A stretch of DNA of 64,000 bases, from positions 201,001-265,000 of the forward strand of contig NW_027506900.1 of assembly GCF_052324685.1 (NCBI RefSeq). Reading direction: 5' to 3'. Each line of letters begins with the position of its first letter. Position 1 is the stretch's first letter. The DNA comes from Brachyhypopomus gauderio (lineage: Eukaryota; Chordata; Actinopteri; Gymnotiformes; Hypopomidae). This document shows, piece after piece, positions 50,601 through 60,515 of this stretch. The notes beneath the pieces were generated by a model. It worked only from the letters and a program-made list of their open reading frames with translations, did no database searches and was not told the DNA's origin. The position numbers and the translations under genes are program-made.

Positions 50601-51508
50601 TTCAGAGGACTCGTCATTCGTTTAAAGTTTAAATGAATAAGTGTGGAGTTAGTAGGTTCTTATGTAGCAGATCTCATATGGAACAATGAACTTTGTTTAC
50701 CTGTGGGTCCTGCTTCATTTGCGCAACCAGTTTCTGTGTGAGGGGGAGAAAAAACAAAAAAAAAAACAGAACACAGATTAACAAAACACAGAAATGCAGA
50801 ATTTCATTATTGGTGCAATGTAATAGTCAACGGAGTATCAGTGACACTTAGAGGCCAAACTTTGAACTGCAGCATGAACCACCTGCCCGGCTCTTGTTCA
50901 CGATCTACACCAGTACTGCGCAGCCAAGCAACAGCATTCCACGACCTTGTGGGTGTGATCCAGTCTCACTCCCTCTCTACATTATTACGTGGGGATCAAT
51001 GGATGCATATTTGTTAACAGCATGACTCGTGTCTTGTACAAAAATTCTTGGGATGTGCTCCGACCCTGAAAGCTTACATAAAAAATTTACACCGACTTTG
51101 GCCGCCACAAATAATGTCATTTAACTGACGGGATGCATGTTCAACCCTTGTTCGCGAACCCTTTAGGTCTAATGTGATTTTTAAATATTTTCCCCACCAG
51201 ATGGCAGCACCGAGTCAATTCTTGGAAATCACTAGCAAGCCACAAGAAACGGAATTGGGCAAGATGGGGATGTTGGGGTATGAGAGGGGGAACCCTGTTC
51301 TCCCTTAAACATCACTGAGGCTCTGCACACGCACACCTGTGTAAGGACCAGCAGCATCGCATTAGTACGAAACACCTGTTGACTCCCGTGCAAAAGATCA
51401 GCTGCTTTTCACCATGTGCCTCTGCTAGCTGGTATTCTCCCGCATATAAGCGCAGAGGCTGTAACGTGTCTAAAACTCACACAGTGCTGCTGTCATCCTG
51501 CCTGGAAC

Positions 51509-51597
<89 letters not shown>

Positions 51598-52022
51598 GCA
51601 TCTCCACTCATTCCCTACCTGCTGGGACACGCAGCTCCCAGCTCCACTACAAAAACAGGCAGAAAGTGTTTTCCTCTTTGCAGTTCACTAGTGCACTTTC
51701 AAAACAAGACAACATGGGGAACGTGAGTATGGAACTGGACGCCTTGGACGCAAACAGAAAAATACACAATGGCCTGCTGAAGTAGTCAGAACTCAAGAGA
51801 AACAGAGTTCGCTGACTTTGATTCAACAACACAGTCATCTGCAAAGATGCTCCCTCTACCCCAGTTAATCTCAAACCCCATGAACACACATCTAATACAT
51901 TTAAAGCTTTACATCAAAATGAAATGGATTAAAAGCATTGGTGAGCAGTGCCAGAAGTCTCCAACCTGATGGACTTGTATTTCCACTTTCAGGGCCTCCT
52001 GTAATTTTTGTAATTCCATCAT
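32311..52022 (-). CDS. phf21a: PHD finger protein 21A (BHC80)
   Basis: BHC80 is a reader in the LSD1-CoREST-HDAC complex; its PHD finger binds histone H3 unmethylated at K4. Sixteen coding exons: 51966-52022, 50701-50733, 49487-49552, 44220-44372, 43303-43557, 42780-42872, 40085-40369, 39767-39871, 39493-39544, 39328-39407, 36541-36601, 35243-35418, 34512-34667, 34006-34081, 33195-33298, 32311-32928. They give 789 residues. N-terminal coil [37 protein letters not shown]; proline-rich middle ([14 protein letters not shown]); AT-hook RKRGRPPKY (411-419); PHD finger C4HC3 at C480, C483, C492, C495, H500, C503, C518, C521; then [19 protein letters not shown] and a leucine-rich coil. The last exon adds an acidic, Ser/Thr/Glu-rich tail, making it longer than human (680). 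Start may be one codon later. Confidence 0.95.
34338..34360. repeat. Poly-G run
   Basis: More than 20 consecutive G in the phf21a intron upstream of the LKKEEAIPW exon. Similar G-runs occur at 46452-46473 and 53871-53896, and a shorter one at 56041-56054. Confidence 0.9.
35765..35828. repeat. (GA)n microsatellite in a phf21a intron
   Basis: About 32 GA units, just upstream (in gene sense) of the exon that continues the AT-hook. Seen on the minus strand it is a long CT tract. Confidence 0.95.
37295..38471. mobile_element. Non-autonomous hAT-like element 1
   Basis: Left part has GAACTAGTCGTTCGCGAACG and repeated GAGCCGGCTC blocks. The right end has GGGAGCCGAAAAGAGCCGGC and finishes TCCCATCACT. 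Repeated GAGCCG blocks near both ends and the ATGGGA terminus fit a widespread fish hAT type. The left boundary and target duplication are unclear, so the start is approximate. The interior at about 37570-37860 resembles hAT-like element 2. Lies in a phf21a intron. Confidence 0.6.
40637..41709 (+). mobile_element. Decayed Tc1-like transposon
   Basis: Flanked by TA dinucleotides at 40635-40636 and 41710-41711. Right end finishes GAATACTTTTGGCAATATAG; the left end carries the matching AAAAGTATTCACTCACCC with a damaged outermost part. The interior shows Tc1 transposase pieces on the plus strand: a helix-turn-helix start ([20 protein letters not shown]), WSDELHFS near the first catalytic Asp, [16 protein letters not shown] around the second, and [10 protein letters not shown] after a frame change. 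A segment is missing between the VKVDGG and [10 protein letters not shown] pieces. It is inactive, and sits in a phf21a intron opposite to the gene. Confidence 0.9.
41983..42003. repeat. (TA)n microsatellite
   Basis: Short TA repeat in a phf21a intron following the Tc1 copy. Confidence 0.85.
42301..42534. repeat. Compound minisatellite with 17- and 26-bp units
   Basis: About eleven units beginning GGGCGAGTGCACTACGT. The short form is 17 bp and the long form adds a 9-bp GGTCTACGT-type extension. Units differ by few substitutions, so the array is young. Confidence 0.88.
43851..44047 (+). mobile_element. tRNA-derived SINE
   Basis: The head resembles a tRNA gene with A-box-like TGGCCTGGTGGTTAGGGAAC and B-box GGTTCGATTCCC. 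The body follows (CTGAGCAAGGCCCTTAACCC), then a tail with GTCGCTCTGGATAAGGGCGT and CTGCCAAATGCCGTAAATGT, ending in short GTAAATG repeats. Lies in a phf21a intron. The tail recurs in reverse complement at 63222 and in part at 3728. Confidence 0.85.
44561..44637. repeat. (CA)n microsatellite
   Basis: About 38 CA units; a second, impure CA tract follows at 44702-44752. Confidence 0.95.
45525..45630. repeat. Minisatellite, CACACGCCCGTCCAGC type
   Basis: Several imperfect copies of a 16-17-bp unit (CACGCCCGTCCAGCCACA) with CACCCACGCCCAG variants, in a phf21a intron. Confidence 0.8.
46452..46494. repeat. Poly-G run joined to (CA)n
   Basis: A 22-base G run followed closely by nine CA units, in a phf21a intron. 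Confidence 0.9.
47515..49052. mobile_element. Non-autonomous hAT element 2 with intact ends
   Basis: The ends CAGAGTTGTATAGTAACGAA and CAGTGTTGTATAAAGTATTA (second read from the right) are inverted repeats with CAG termini. The element is flanked by a perfect 8-bp duplication ACTATACT at 47507-47514 and 49053-49060. Subterminal zones hold many TACTT/AAGTA motifs (ACTTAAGTACTAAAATGCTG). No transposase frame. Interior at about 47838-48110 resembles the interior of hAT-like element 1. Lies in a phf21a intron. Confidence 0.9.
49216..49291. repeat. Short tandem repeat, about 26-bp unit
   Basis: Three copies of ACAGTAAGAAGGTCTAGTCT plus a few bases, diverging slightly, just downstream of hAT element 2. 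Confidence 0.8.
51511..51594. repeat. (CA)42 microsatellite
   Basis: Uninterrupted CA run in the phf21a intron between its first two coding exons. A further CA-rich tract lies at 52695-52745. Confidence 0.95.
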
Positions 52023-52697
52023 TAATCCAGTTCGCCAGCAAGTCAGTCCCAGAAATCTTACAGCCTATTCAAAAAGGGAAAAGAATGTTTTTAACAGTTC
52101 CTCTGAAATGGCTATTTTCAACAATTCATCAGGGTCTATTTAATCACATAGGCCTCCCAGTAACTAAAATAAAACTATGGATTCCTATTTGTGCTGTGCT
52201 GTGATGAACCCTAGATTAGGAGATTTTTAAAAATCTCAACCAGCCCATAATGCACTTTGTTCAGAAATCTGTAACAACCATTTATTCCATGAGCTTCAGT
52301 GGGTGCCTTACTCTAGTTTCTGAAGTATTCTAAAGACACAAGTATGACACACATCCTCATCTTTAGCTGAAATAAAAATAATGTAAAACTGGGCAAGAGA
52401 TGGAAGGGAGGAGTAGGAGAAAACCTGGGGGGGCTAAGAGTGGTTGGATATAGATAGACTTTTAACAGCAATATCCATTTGGCTCTGCACAGAGCATCAC
52501 AATTACTCCACAGCAATGACTTCTGTGAAAGTGAGTCGGAGGCAGCCTTACAGACATTCGGTCCCATTGATTTTGGTGTGTGAGGCACTGGGCCAGGAGA
52601 ACAATTATAACTGAAGCTATTACAGGACTCACCAGCTGGCAATGAGACTGGTGTCCACTCGCTCTCCAACTCCCTGCACAAGAGGAAACACACGCAA

Positions 52698-52745
<48 letters not shown>

Positions 52746-55700
52746 CCAGCTTATTAGGTTGAGGAAGAGATGCTCTCACAGCCTGCAGGACGGTGCGCCA
52801 TTCGACTGGCAGCTCATTACTGCTCCCACCTGTGAGCTCGAAGTTTTACTACAGAATAAGGAGACAGAATATATTACTGTGCCTCGCCGCTGTAGTCCTG
52901 AGTACTACAGTACTGAGTACTAAAGGCTCCATCAGCTATTGCTGCAACTGCCAACCCCAGTTATTGATATTGCAACAAAACAAGCTTGCCTTCTGTTGTT
53001 TTTGTTGTTGTCGTTTTTTTAAGGGAAACCAGAAAAGGCTACATGAAAACATGCATATAAATATTTTTAAACCTTTGTCAATAAAAAAAATATACATTTC
53101 ACCATGTAGGCTATGCATTTTCTTGGAAATAGCTTTAAAGAGTTTATTTAATGATACCCATATGACGCAATAACTTTGCTTTGTTTTTCCACTAAACAAT
53201 GCGAATATTTAAATGATGACACTAAGTACTCATTAGAAGTGCTGTTGCTGGTAGGACTGCTCTTCTCTCAAAGTCCTTCAAGTAATCCCCCAGCTATTAA
53301 TTTACCTGTGTGATTGTTGGGAAAGGAGTTTGTTTGAAGACAAGCTGACTTCAGCACATAGTCCTCTATGAAATGTATAGTTATGCTGAGGTAAGGCTCA
53401 CGGATTCTGCTCAACCAGCTGTAAAATGAGTCACGTCGGAGACTCTCTCACAAAGTTGGTGTTGAAGCAGAACACACAGCTAGGGGAGAGAGCTTCCTCC
53501 ACCACGAATTCAGTGCTTTGGGGTACAACGTACAATAAGCTCAACAGTCTTGAGCAGCCGTTTGAAGCGTTTCCACTGTAGTATTGACAAGAACCATATC
53601 TTTGGCTCAGTGGCTATTTCTTTCCACTGTTTTACTACACTGCACTGCTCAGGAGAAAGAACATGTGGTTTCTGCAGCACGAAGACGGGGCAGCATTCAC
53701 AGCAGGGAGACCGCGGTTAGGCCCAGCAGAGGTTGAGGCATGTGCTCAGGGTTCTGCTCGAGGTGTTGAAAGGTGCTTCTAGATTTAGAAGCAATCTCCA
53801 AGGCCAATTTGCAAATGACCATGCCTTGTTCTACATCAGTCCACTTAATGCCAAATCATATAAACAAACTTGGGGGGGGGGGGGGGGGGGGGGGGGACAA
53901 ACAAAAAATAAAACGGTTACACCTCCGCCCACCTCTGTTTGATTAAACCCCAGCTTACCCTGGAGTAGCCCCTCCCCCGACACAGCAGCTCCTCACCTGG
54001 GCCTGTATCATGGGCGGGAGGGGGTGGTCATAGCGCAGGCCGCAAGTCTAGCAGTCCAGTCAAAGTATGAGCTGGTTCTGATGCATGCTGCAGCCATTAC
54101 TATGACCACAGATGTGCAGACATACACACCAGGAAACTAGCTAGCATTAAAAGCTTTTTCATGCAGTTATACAACGATCTACTGATCTTTAACCTTATAA
54201 CCTAGAACTACTGGACTTGAATAAAAGTTTGGCTTTTTGTTTTTTAGATTCAACTATTTCTGACTTATTTTTATGATGGGTTAATAAAATGATGGATTTA
54301 CATAGGTACATTGATATTTGTGACTCAATTTGTGAAAATCTGTATAGACATGAAATGTACATTAGCCTTCTCAAACAGGCCCATTTTATATTTCAACCTT
54401 ATGATGTGCAATATGACATTAGAGTGACTTTTATACAATAACGCAGAACATCTTGGCAATAACACAAGTATAAAATGTTAACATGACTAAAATATATTTT
54501 TCTCAAAATATAGGCCAAGATGTATTTTCCTCTCTAAACTATTTTACTTTAATTTGCACAGAACTACATGGGATACCACACATCAACAAAGCTCCAACAA
54601 TGATTTGCAAATGATATGATAATGTATGAAAGCTGTTTCATACATTTATCCATATTAACTTTTTGCAAAGTGATGAATGAGTAACCTGAAGATCTGCAAA
54701 ATCTCTAACAATAATTCTCTGATTAATGAACAATAAAACTCAAGTTAGTATCATACTCTATTTCAACAACACAGAGTTTAATAACATGCTCTGATTACTT
54801 CTAACAACTGTTTTCACATTAACTGTATTCCATTTATAGACTACAGTAAAGGGTAAAGTGTGTGGACTATATATATGCACTTTTATGTATTGATTGATGT
54901 ATGTATTTATGTGTGATTTCAGCATGTATAACCAATTTTCTATTATTTACGTTGTTTTCTGTGATGGCAGGTGTTGCTAGATTCATCCACCTGTCAAGTG
55001 CTAACCTTCATCTTTCAATGCAGTCCTGATCCAAAGGAATATTTAAACAAATTAGTTATTGTCTACTTTTATTGTGATGTATTCACAATGTGTATGTGTA
55101 CATCCTGATCAGCATAGCACAACATTAAGTCAAGTACCTTAAGCCAAGAATTATATGGGTGAACAGCCTATATACACAGAGTCTGTGTGAATTTGGAAAG
55201 TACTGACACACACTGGCATACTCAATGCAAAAAGCTGAATCAAAGCATACAAACATAACATATATTAATTCCACAGCTGGTATTGGAAACATGGTGTATT
55301 AATGTACTAATCTTCACCTTCAGACCGCTTCATTAAAATAGAGCATACTGTAGCTAGGTTCCCTGAAGATTCTTGATTAAAGCAGTAAAAAAACAAAAAA
55401 AAAACAAAAAAGGGCTTTCAGTACATGTACACTGGTGTACAACACAACTAATGAAATCATCTTTAAAAACATTAGTCTAAAAAAGACATAACAATGAGCT
55501 ATAAACACTGTATTTTCACGAATATTTGCGATAAAGACAGAGGCAAGTTTAAAAAGTGGGTTAAATACAACCATGCCAATGTAGGTTTTTTTAACCTGAT
55601 TGTCGTAAATAACTGAAAGGTAAGAAACGACCTCTAAACACGACCGACCACACTTTAATGTTGTGGTCAACTATATTGTTGAACATAAGTAGCTGATTTT

Positions 55701-56951
55701 GTGACAGTCCCAGCCTGGCCCCAGACACGGGCAGACTGCCCACATGTGCCCACCTGGCGCCGTTTGGCTGTGAATGGTGACTGCGTGATGAACACCTGCA
55801 AACTAGCAGATAGTCTGAAACTCTCGGAGAGGGACGGACGTGTGAAGCCGTGGTGCACACAAAACAACACACACGTCTTCCGCCCCACGTTTATAATAGG
55901 TAAACGACTTGTTCCGTGGACCAAAAACTTCGCAGTTTAGTCTCACCGTGCCTGGCCTGCAAGGTGCAAACAAACAACAACAACAAAAAAAAGTCGTTTC
56001 TCTTGATTCGGCCTACTATAAAACACCCCAGCGCCGAAGAAGGGGGGGGGGGGGAAGTGCCGTTTATTCTAAGATGGGCCTACGTTCAGATTCAGATGTT
56101 CACATGGCCAAACTCTTTCACGACTACGAGTGAGAGAGGGGGGGGGAGAGAATAAAAACAAACTAATTCGTATTTTTACAAAGTTGTTTAAGGAAATATT
56201 TGCCCTTGTGTCGGTCCCACACGTCCACCTGTGCTGGTGTAGCTGAGCGGCTAACTGTCTCTCCACAAGAATCCGCTTGTGGACTTGGTGCAAGCTAGCT
56301 GGGTACGCTAGCAAAAGCCCGACAACTTAGCGGGGCGACCAACAAAAGCATTTCTAACACACATTAAAACTGTTTTTTGGGGGGGTTTCTTTATTAAAGA
56401 GCGGTTGTCGACCGAACAATCCGCGGTGAGTTTGAGAAATAACTCAAGCGAGCTTGAGAAATAACTTGAATGAGGCAGCGGGCTAACTAACGTCTTCCAG
56501 ATGAGAAGCTAACGCGGCTAACAGGCTAGCGGCGAGCCCAACGACAAATAACTGTTACCGCACGCGACCTGCGACGGGCACGTCTCGAGCCGGGTGGCCG
56601 TTTACAAACGCCGCAACAACAACAAAAAATTTTTTTTGCTTGCATAAACAACATTTATTTATTTCTTTTTTTCTTGGCCCATGTTGCTTTGCTGTGTTGC
56701 AAACGAGTGTGGTGGCTGTAAGTTAAACGCTCGGCCCCTGTGCTCCAGTACGCGCTGCACTTAGGAATACCACTGAACTCCTAGAATAAGGAGAAATGAA
56801 CGCAAATGCACACACCCGGACCTCCTCAGCCACCACAACACAACGAGGTCTTGAGTGCATGAAAGCAAAAAGCGGGTCAATGAACGATCAAAGTCCAAAA
56901 ACGACGAGAATAAAAGTTCTAATAATAAAAAAGATCCCAAGGTGCACTTAC
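52023..56951 (-). other. phf21a 5' intron sequence
   Basis: About 5 kb between the first coding exon and the likely 5' UTR exon. AT-rich, with a CA tract near 52700 and a G-run at 53871-53896. No other gene is supported. More non-coding exons could be present. Confidence 0.4.
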
Positions 56952-57560
56952 CCTGCACTACTCACTTGAGCAGTAGTCCTTCTCTCCACAAATTATTTAA
57001 ATAAATATTTACAAACACCCCAATATCTCGGCAAAGAATCCCCGATACAATGCCTTACATAACTGTAATAATACACTAGGTTGAATTTAGTCAGATTATC
57101 CAGTCTTATTTTTTGTTTGTTTAAATTTAATTTGTGTGTAAAAAAGAGAGAAACTGAGATACAAAACAAGAACTCTTCTTCAATCTCATTCACCACAGCC
57201 TCAGCACAAAAACGATCAATGCGCGCAGGAAGAGGGAGACGAAGGGGGTATGAAAACTCTGATGTGAAAAGCACAATTTTGCTTACTCGTGCATAAGACC
57301 GGTCCTGGAACAACGGTGCGACGTAAAAGTGGGCACGGTTACTCTTATCCTTCTCATAAAGTGAAAACGAAACGGGTTTTAAAACAGAACTACTTTTTGT
57401 GACGGTGCGGCGAATTTATTTCACTTTGCCTAGGGAACAGTGGTAGTACGACTTCCATTGCCTAGGGAAAAACCCGGATGTAAACTCGGCGAAACTCATC
57501 TGGAGAGAAGTGGCAGTCTAACTCAGTTCAACTCACACTGAGCGGAGAAGTAGGCGAGAG
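56952..57560 (-). promoter_or_regulatory. phf21a 5' UTR exon and promoter region
   Basis: A minus-strand donor (CAGG followed by GTAAGTGCAC) at 56951-56952 would end a non-coding exon. CpG-rich sequence on either side (about 56220-56610 and 57200-57560) fits a promoter. Alternative first exons within 56.2-56.7 kb are possible. Confidence 0.4.
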
Positions 57561-59038
57561 AGGCGTCTCATTATTCCAGACAACCATTTTTTACCTAACG
57601 CCAGCCTCTCGTATTCGCATTTTCCATTTCGCATGAACAGGAATCCCTTTGCTTTACTGTAATATATCACATTTTGTGACGGTTCTTGTTCATCAAATCA
57701 AACACAGGCTGGATTGCAGAGTCTCTGGGCAGGCGAACGCGACCATGTTATGAAAGAGGAGGCTGCTCCGTTAACCAATGGAAATGTCTCAAGCCAACAG
57801 TTTCTGCTGGGCCGCCATGACATATTTGAAACTGACCGAAATAGTGGATTTTGTTCACGTTTTAACTTATACCGAATGCTACAAGCATTTTAATAATGAA
57901 ATGTACATCAATGAAATTAAAACACGGCAAAGCGTTAAATTCGTATTTGTAAACAGTCATACGACATCATTACTACACTATGTGGTTAGAGATTCAATTG
58001 CTGGTTCTTTAGCAGCCTTTCTAGTAAACTGGTTACTGTTGGACCGCGCCTAAATTCTTTTAAAACTGAAAGGTGGATCCGAAGAGAGTAAAACGCTATG
58101 AAAATCTGCACAAGGTTGTTTTAATGCCTGTAACAGAAAACAGAAACTTAAGCTGGATGGCCCACATTGGTATAGCCTGAGACTGTTTCTAGACTATTAA
58201 GACCATTAAGTCATGAGTATCAAGTCATCTTAATATGTCTTAGTCAGTTTCTTAAATCGACCCTGCACTTTGGTCGTAAGTCAATGATTTATTGTGTATT
58301 TTTTTAAATGTCGTTTTACATATCGTTTCTCACAAATCTCTGCAACAAAGACTAAAATTTGAACATTTGGCCTTTAATTTTGAGTATTATTTACTGCCTT
58401 TTTTCTGCCTAGGAAAACATGGCTTTTAATAAAAATATAACACAAATCATGGAATAACAAACAAGCTTAGCATACTTGACCCATAAGGATGTGTGAGTCT
58501 TCCAGTCTAGTCTGTTCAAATGCCTTACATTTGTGTGTCTGGCTGTGGGTGTACAGAATATGTACAGTATTTTTTAATAGGTAAGTTGTGAGTATGCTAC
58601 TAAAGAACCGAAAGTGGTAAATGTTTTGTCTAATATACAGTGTTCATTTTTGTCAGTAGAGGGAGACATTGTACTGATTATTCTCTTACTGGCAAAGGAC
58701 CAATGAACTTTTTCACGTTTATTAGTAAAGTCCCTTTAGCCATCTATCGGTGTTATATATCTGTAAAACTCAGCTTCACTCAGATAAATACTACCAATTG
58801 CCCATCCTAACTGTACAATTCAAGCAGGCCATTTGTGGTAGAACTGATCATGTCACAGTATCCAGTTTGAGCTGTTTATCTTGAGAGCAACTAGAGAGAG
58901 CTAAGTGGAGTTTGTCAAGGCAAAATCTGTAAAATAATGTCTGCAATAATTTTTTGTTTATGAAAAACTACAAGATGTGAATAAGTAACAAGATCTTGAT
59001 TTGAATCACATGGTCATGTCATACAATTACATTTTTTT
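57561..59038. other. Intergenic, left part
   Basis: AT-rich sequence upstream of phf21a. A 91-codon open frame at 57778-58053 shows no recognisable domain and no supporting signals, so it is not called as a gene. Confidence 0.4.
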
Positions 59039-59763
59039 AAGCCCTATCCGGACGGGATTAGTTTCTCAGGGGGTCCTGGGGTAATTTTCACTTTTACGGG
59101 GGGTCCTCTGTGATTTTAATCCCGTCCGGAACGAGCATGTCCGTGTTTTTCTCAGACGTCCTCAGAGAAAATTACAGGCGGAATTACCTACTGTTTTTCG
59201 CTGTACTCCGTGGTCGTCTGGTAATTTTAGTCCCGTCCGGATCCACATGTCTGAGTTTATACATGCAGACATCACCTCGCGTTTAATAAAACAGCTATAT
59301 GTCCACTGCCACGCACCGTAGTTACACGTTGGGCGCGCGTTTCACGGAGATCCACGTAAAGACAGCGGCGAGCGAAAATGGATTTACTGGATTTTTAAAT
59401 GGATTTATTTTATTTTATTTAACGGATTTATTTAGCTATTTACATTCATTAGCGATTTTTTTATAATGTGTTTTCTGTATTGGTTTAACATAATAGCTTA
59501 ACTTAAACGGAGATCTTAAATGCTGAACTGAACAGTAGTAAAGTTAAAAGTTAAAAAGGAATCATCAGAGTTGGCAGTGTGACATTATTAAACATGCTAT
59601 CACGTGACAAGGCGATGTCATGTGACCGAGAAAGCCAAAAACTCACGGGTCCTCCTGTTTTTTCAATTGCTGTCCGGATGCAAGAGTTTTATCACTAAGT
59701 ACAAGGGTGAAATATTTTTCACAGACGTCCCCCTGAAAAACTAATCCCGTCCGGATAGGGCTT
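59039..59763. mobile_element. 725-bp MITE with 35-bp inverted ends
   Basis: Left end AAGCCCTATCCGGACGGGAT continuing through TAGTTTCTCAGGGGG is matched at the right end in reverse complement with one mismatch in 35 bases. Flanks read TTAA on the left and TTAT on the right. This suggests a TTAA- or TWA-target superfamily such as piggyBac, Kolobok or Harbinger. Inner copies of the TCCCGTCCGGA motif occur near 59122 and 59231. No transposase frame. Confidence 0.85.
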
Positions 59764-60289
59764 ATTGTTTTTTCAAAATAGTAGTTAAAAGCAATTTTAC
59801 AACTAGTTTGGCCCAGAATTAAAAAGAAAATTGTGAGGCAGCATTCATTTACTGTACTACCCAGAACATTATTTATTTTAGACATTGTGATATTGTGAAA
59901 TGCCAGAAATATATTGTGAAATGCCTTTTGCCAGAAGTCATAGATGAGTCACATTTATTTTAGACATATTTTAAAATGTAGAATGAAATACATGTTGGAA
60001 GCTAAGCTCTCAATTACTTTATTAGGTCTTCAGAAATGTAACATATGATAAAGAGGACTGAGTTGATCTTTAGATTCTCGAATGAATTAAGTTATATTTG
60101 TATAACAACTTTCAAGGAACCCAAGGTCACTTCACAATTAACATACACAACTTTTACATCCAGTCACATGCTGGTGAGAAGCAGTAGCCAATCACACACA
60201 GTGTACTCACAACCGAAAGCCTCAGCCCCCTGGGAAGGACAGAGCACCATCCAGCACTGGGCATGCAGACACAATCATCTACACACACT

Positions 60290-60515
60290 AACACAATGAC
60301 AACTTTATTAAGGAAGGCTTCACTGGGTATCGAGACACACACAATCATTCACACTCCATAGGACAATCTTAGGGGGATAGCCAATTAACATTACCTCTTT
60401 TTTTTGTACTGTGGGAGGAAACCAGAGACCCCAGAGGAAACTCACACAGACAATGGGGAGAACATGGAAACTCCACCCAGATAGATAGTTGAACCAAAGA
60501 CCTGAAGAACCCAAG
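60290..60515. repeat. Old dispersed repeat
   Basis: Contains GTGGGAGGAAACCAGAGACC, GAGGAAACTCACACAGACAA and GGGGAGAACATGGAAACTCC, the wording of a repeat I know as common in fish and amphibian genomes. Degraded, boundaries approximate. Confidence 0.65.

Noticed and set aside
57420-57475. Twice-repeated TTGCCTAGGGAA motif near the phf21a promoter
   Set aside because: Two short copies only; could be chance or a small duplication, with no known function.
57778-58053. 91-codon plus-strand open frame upstream of phf21a
   Set aside because: No recognisable domain, no splice or promoter context, and AT-rich composition like its surroundings.
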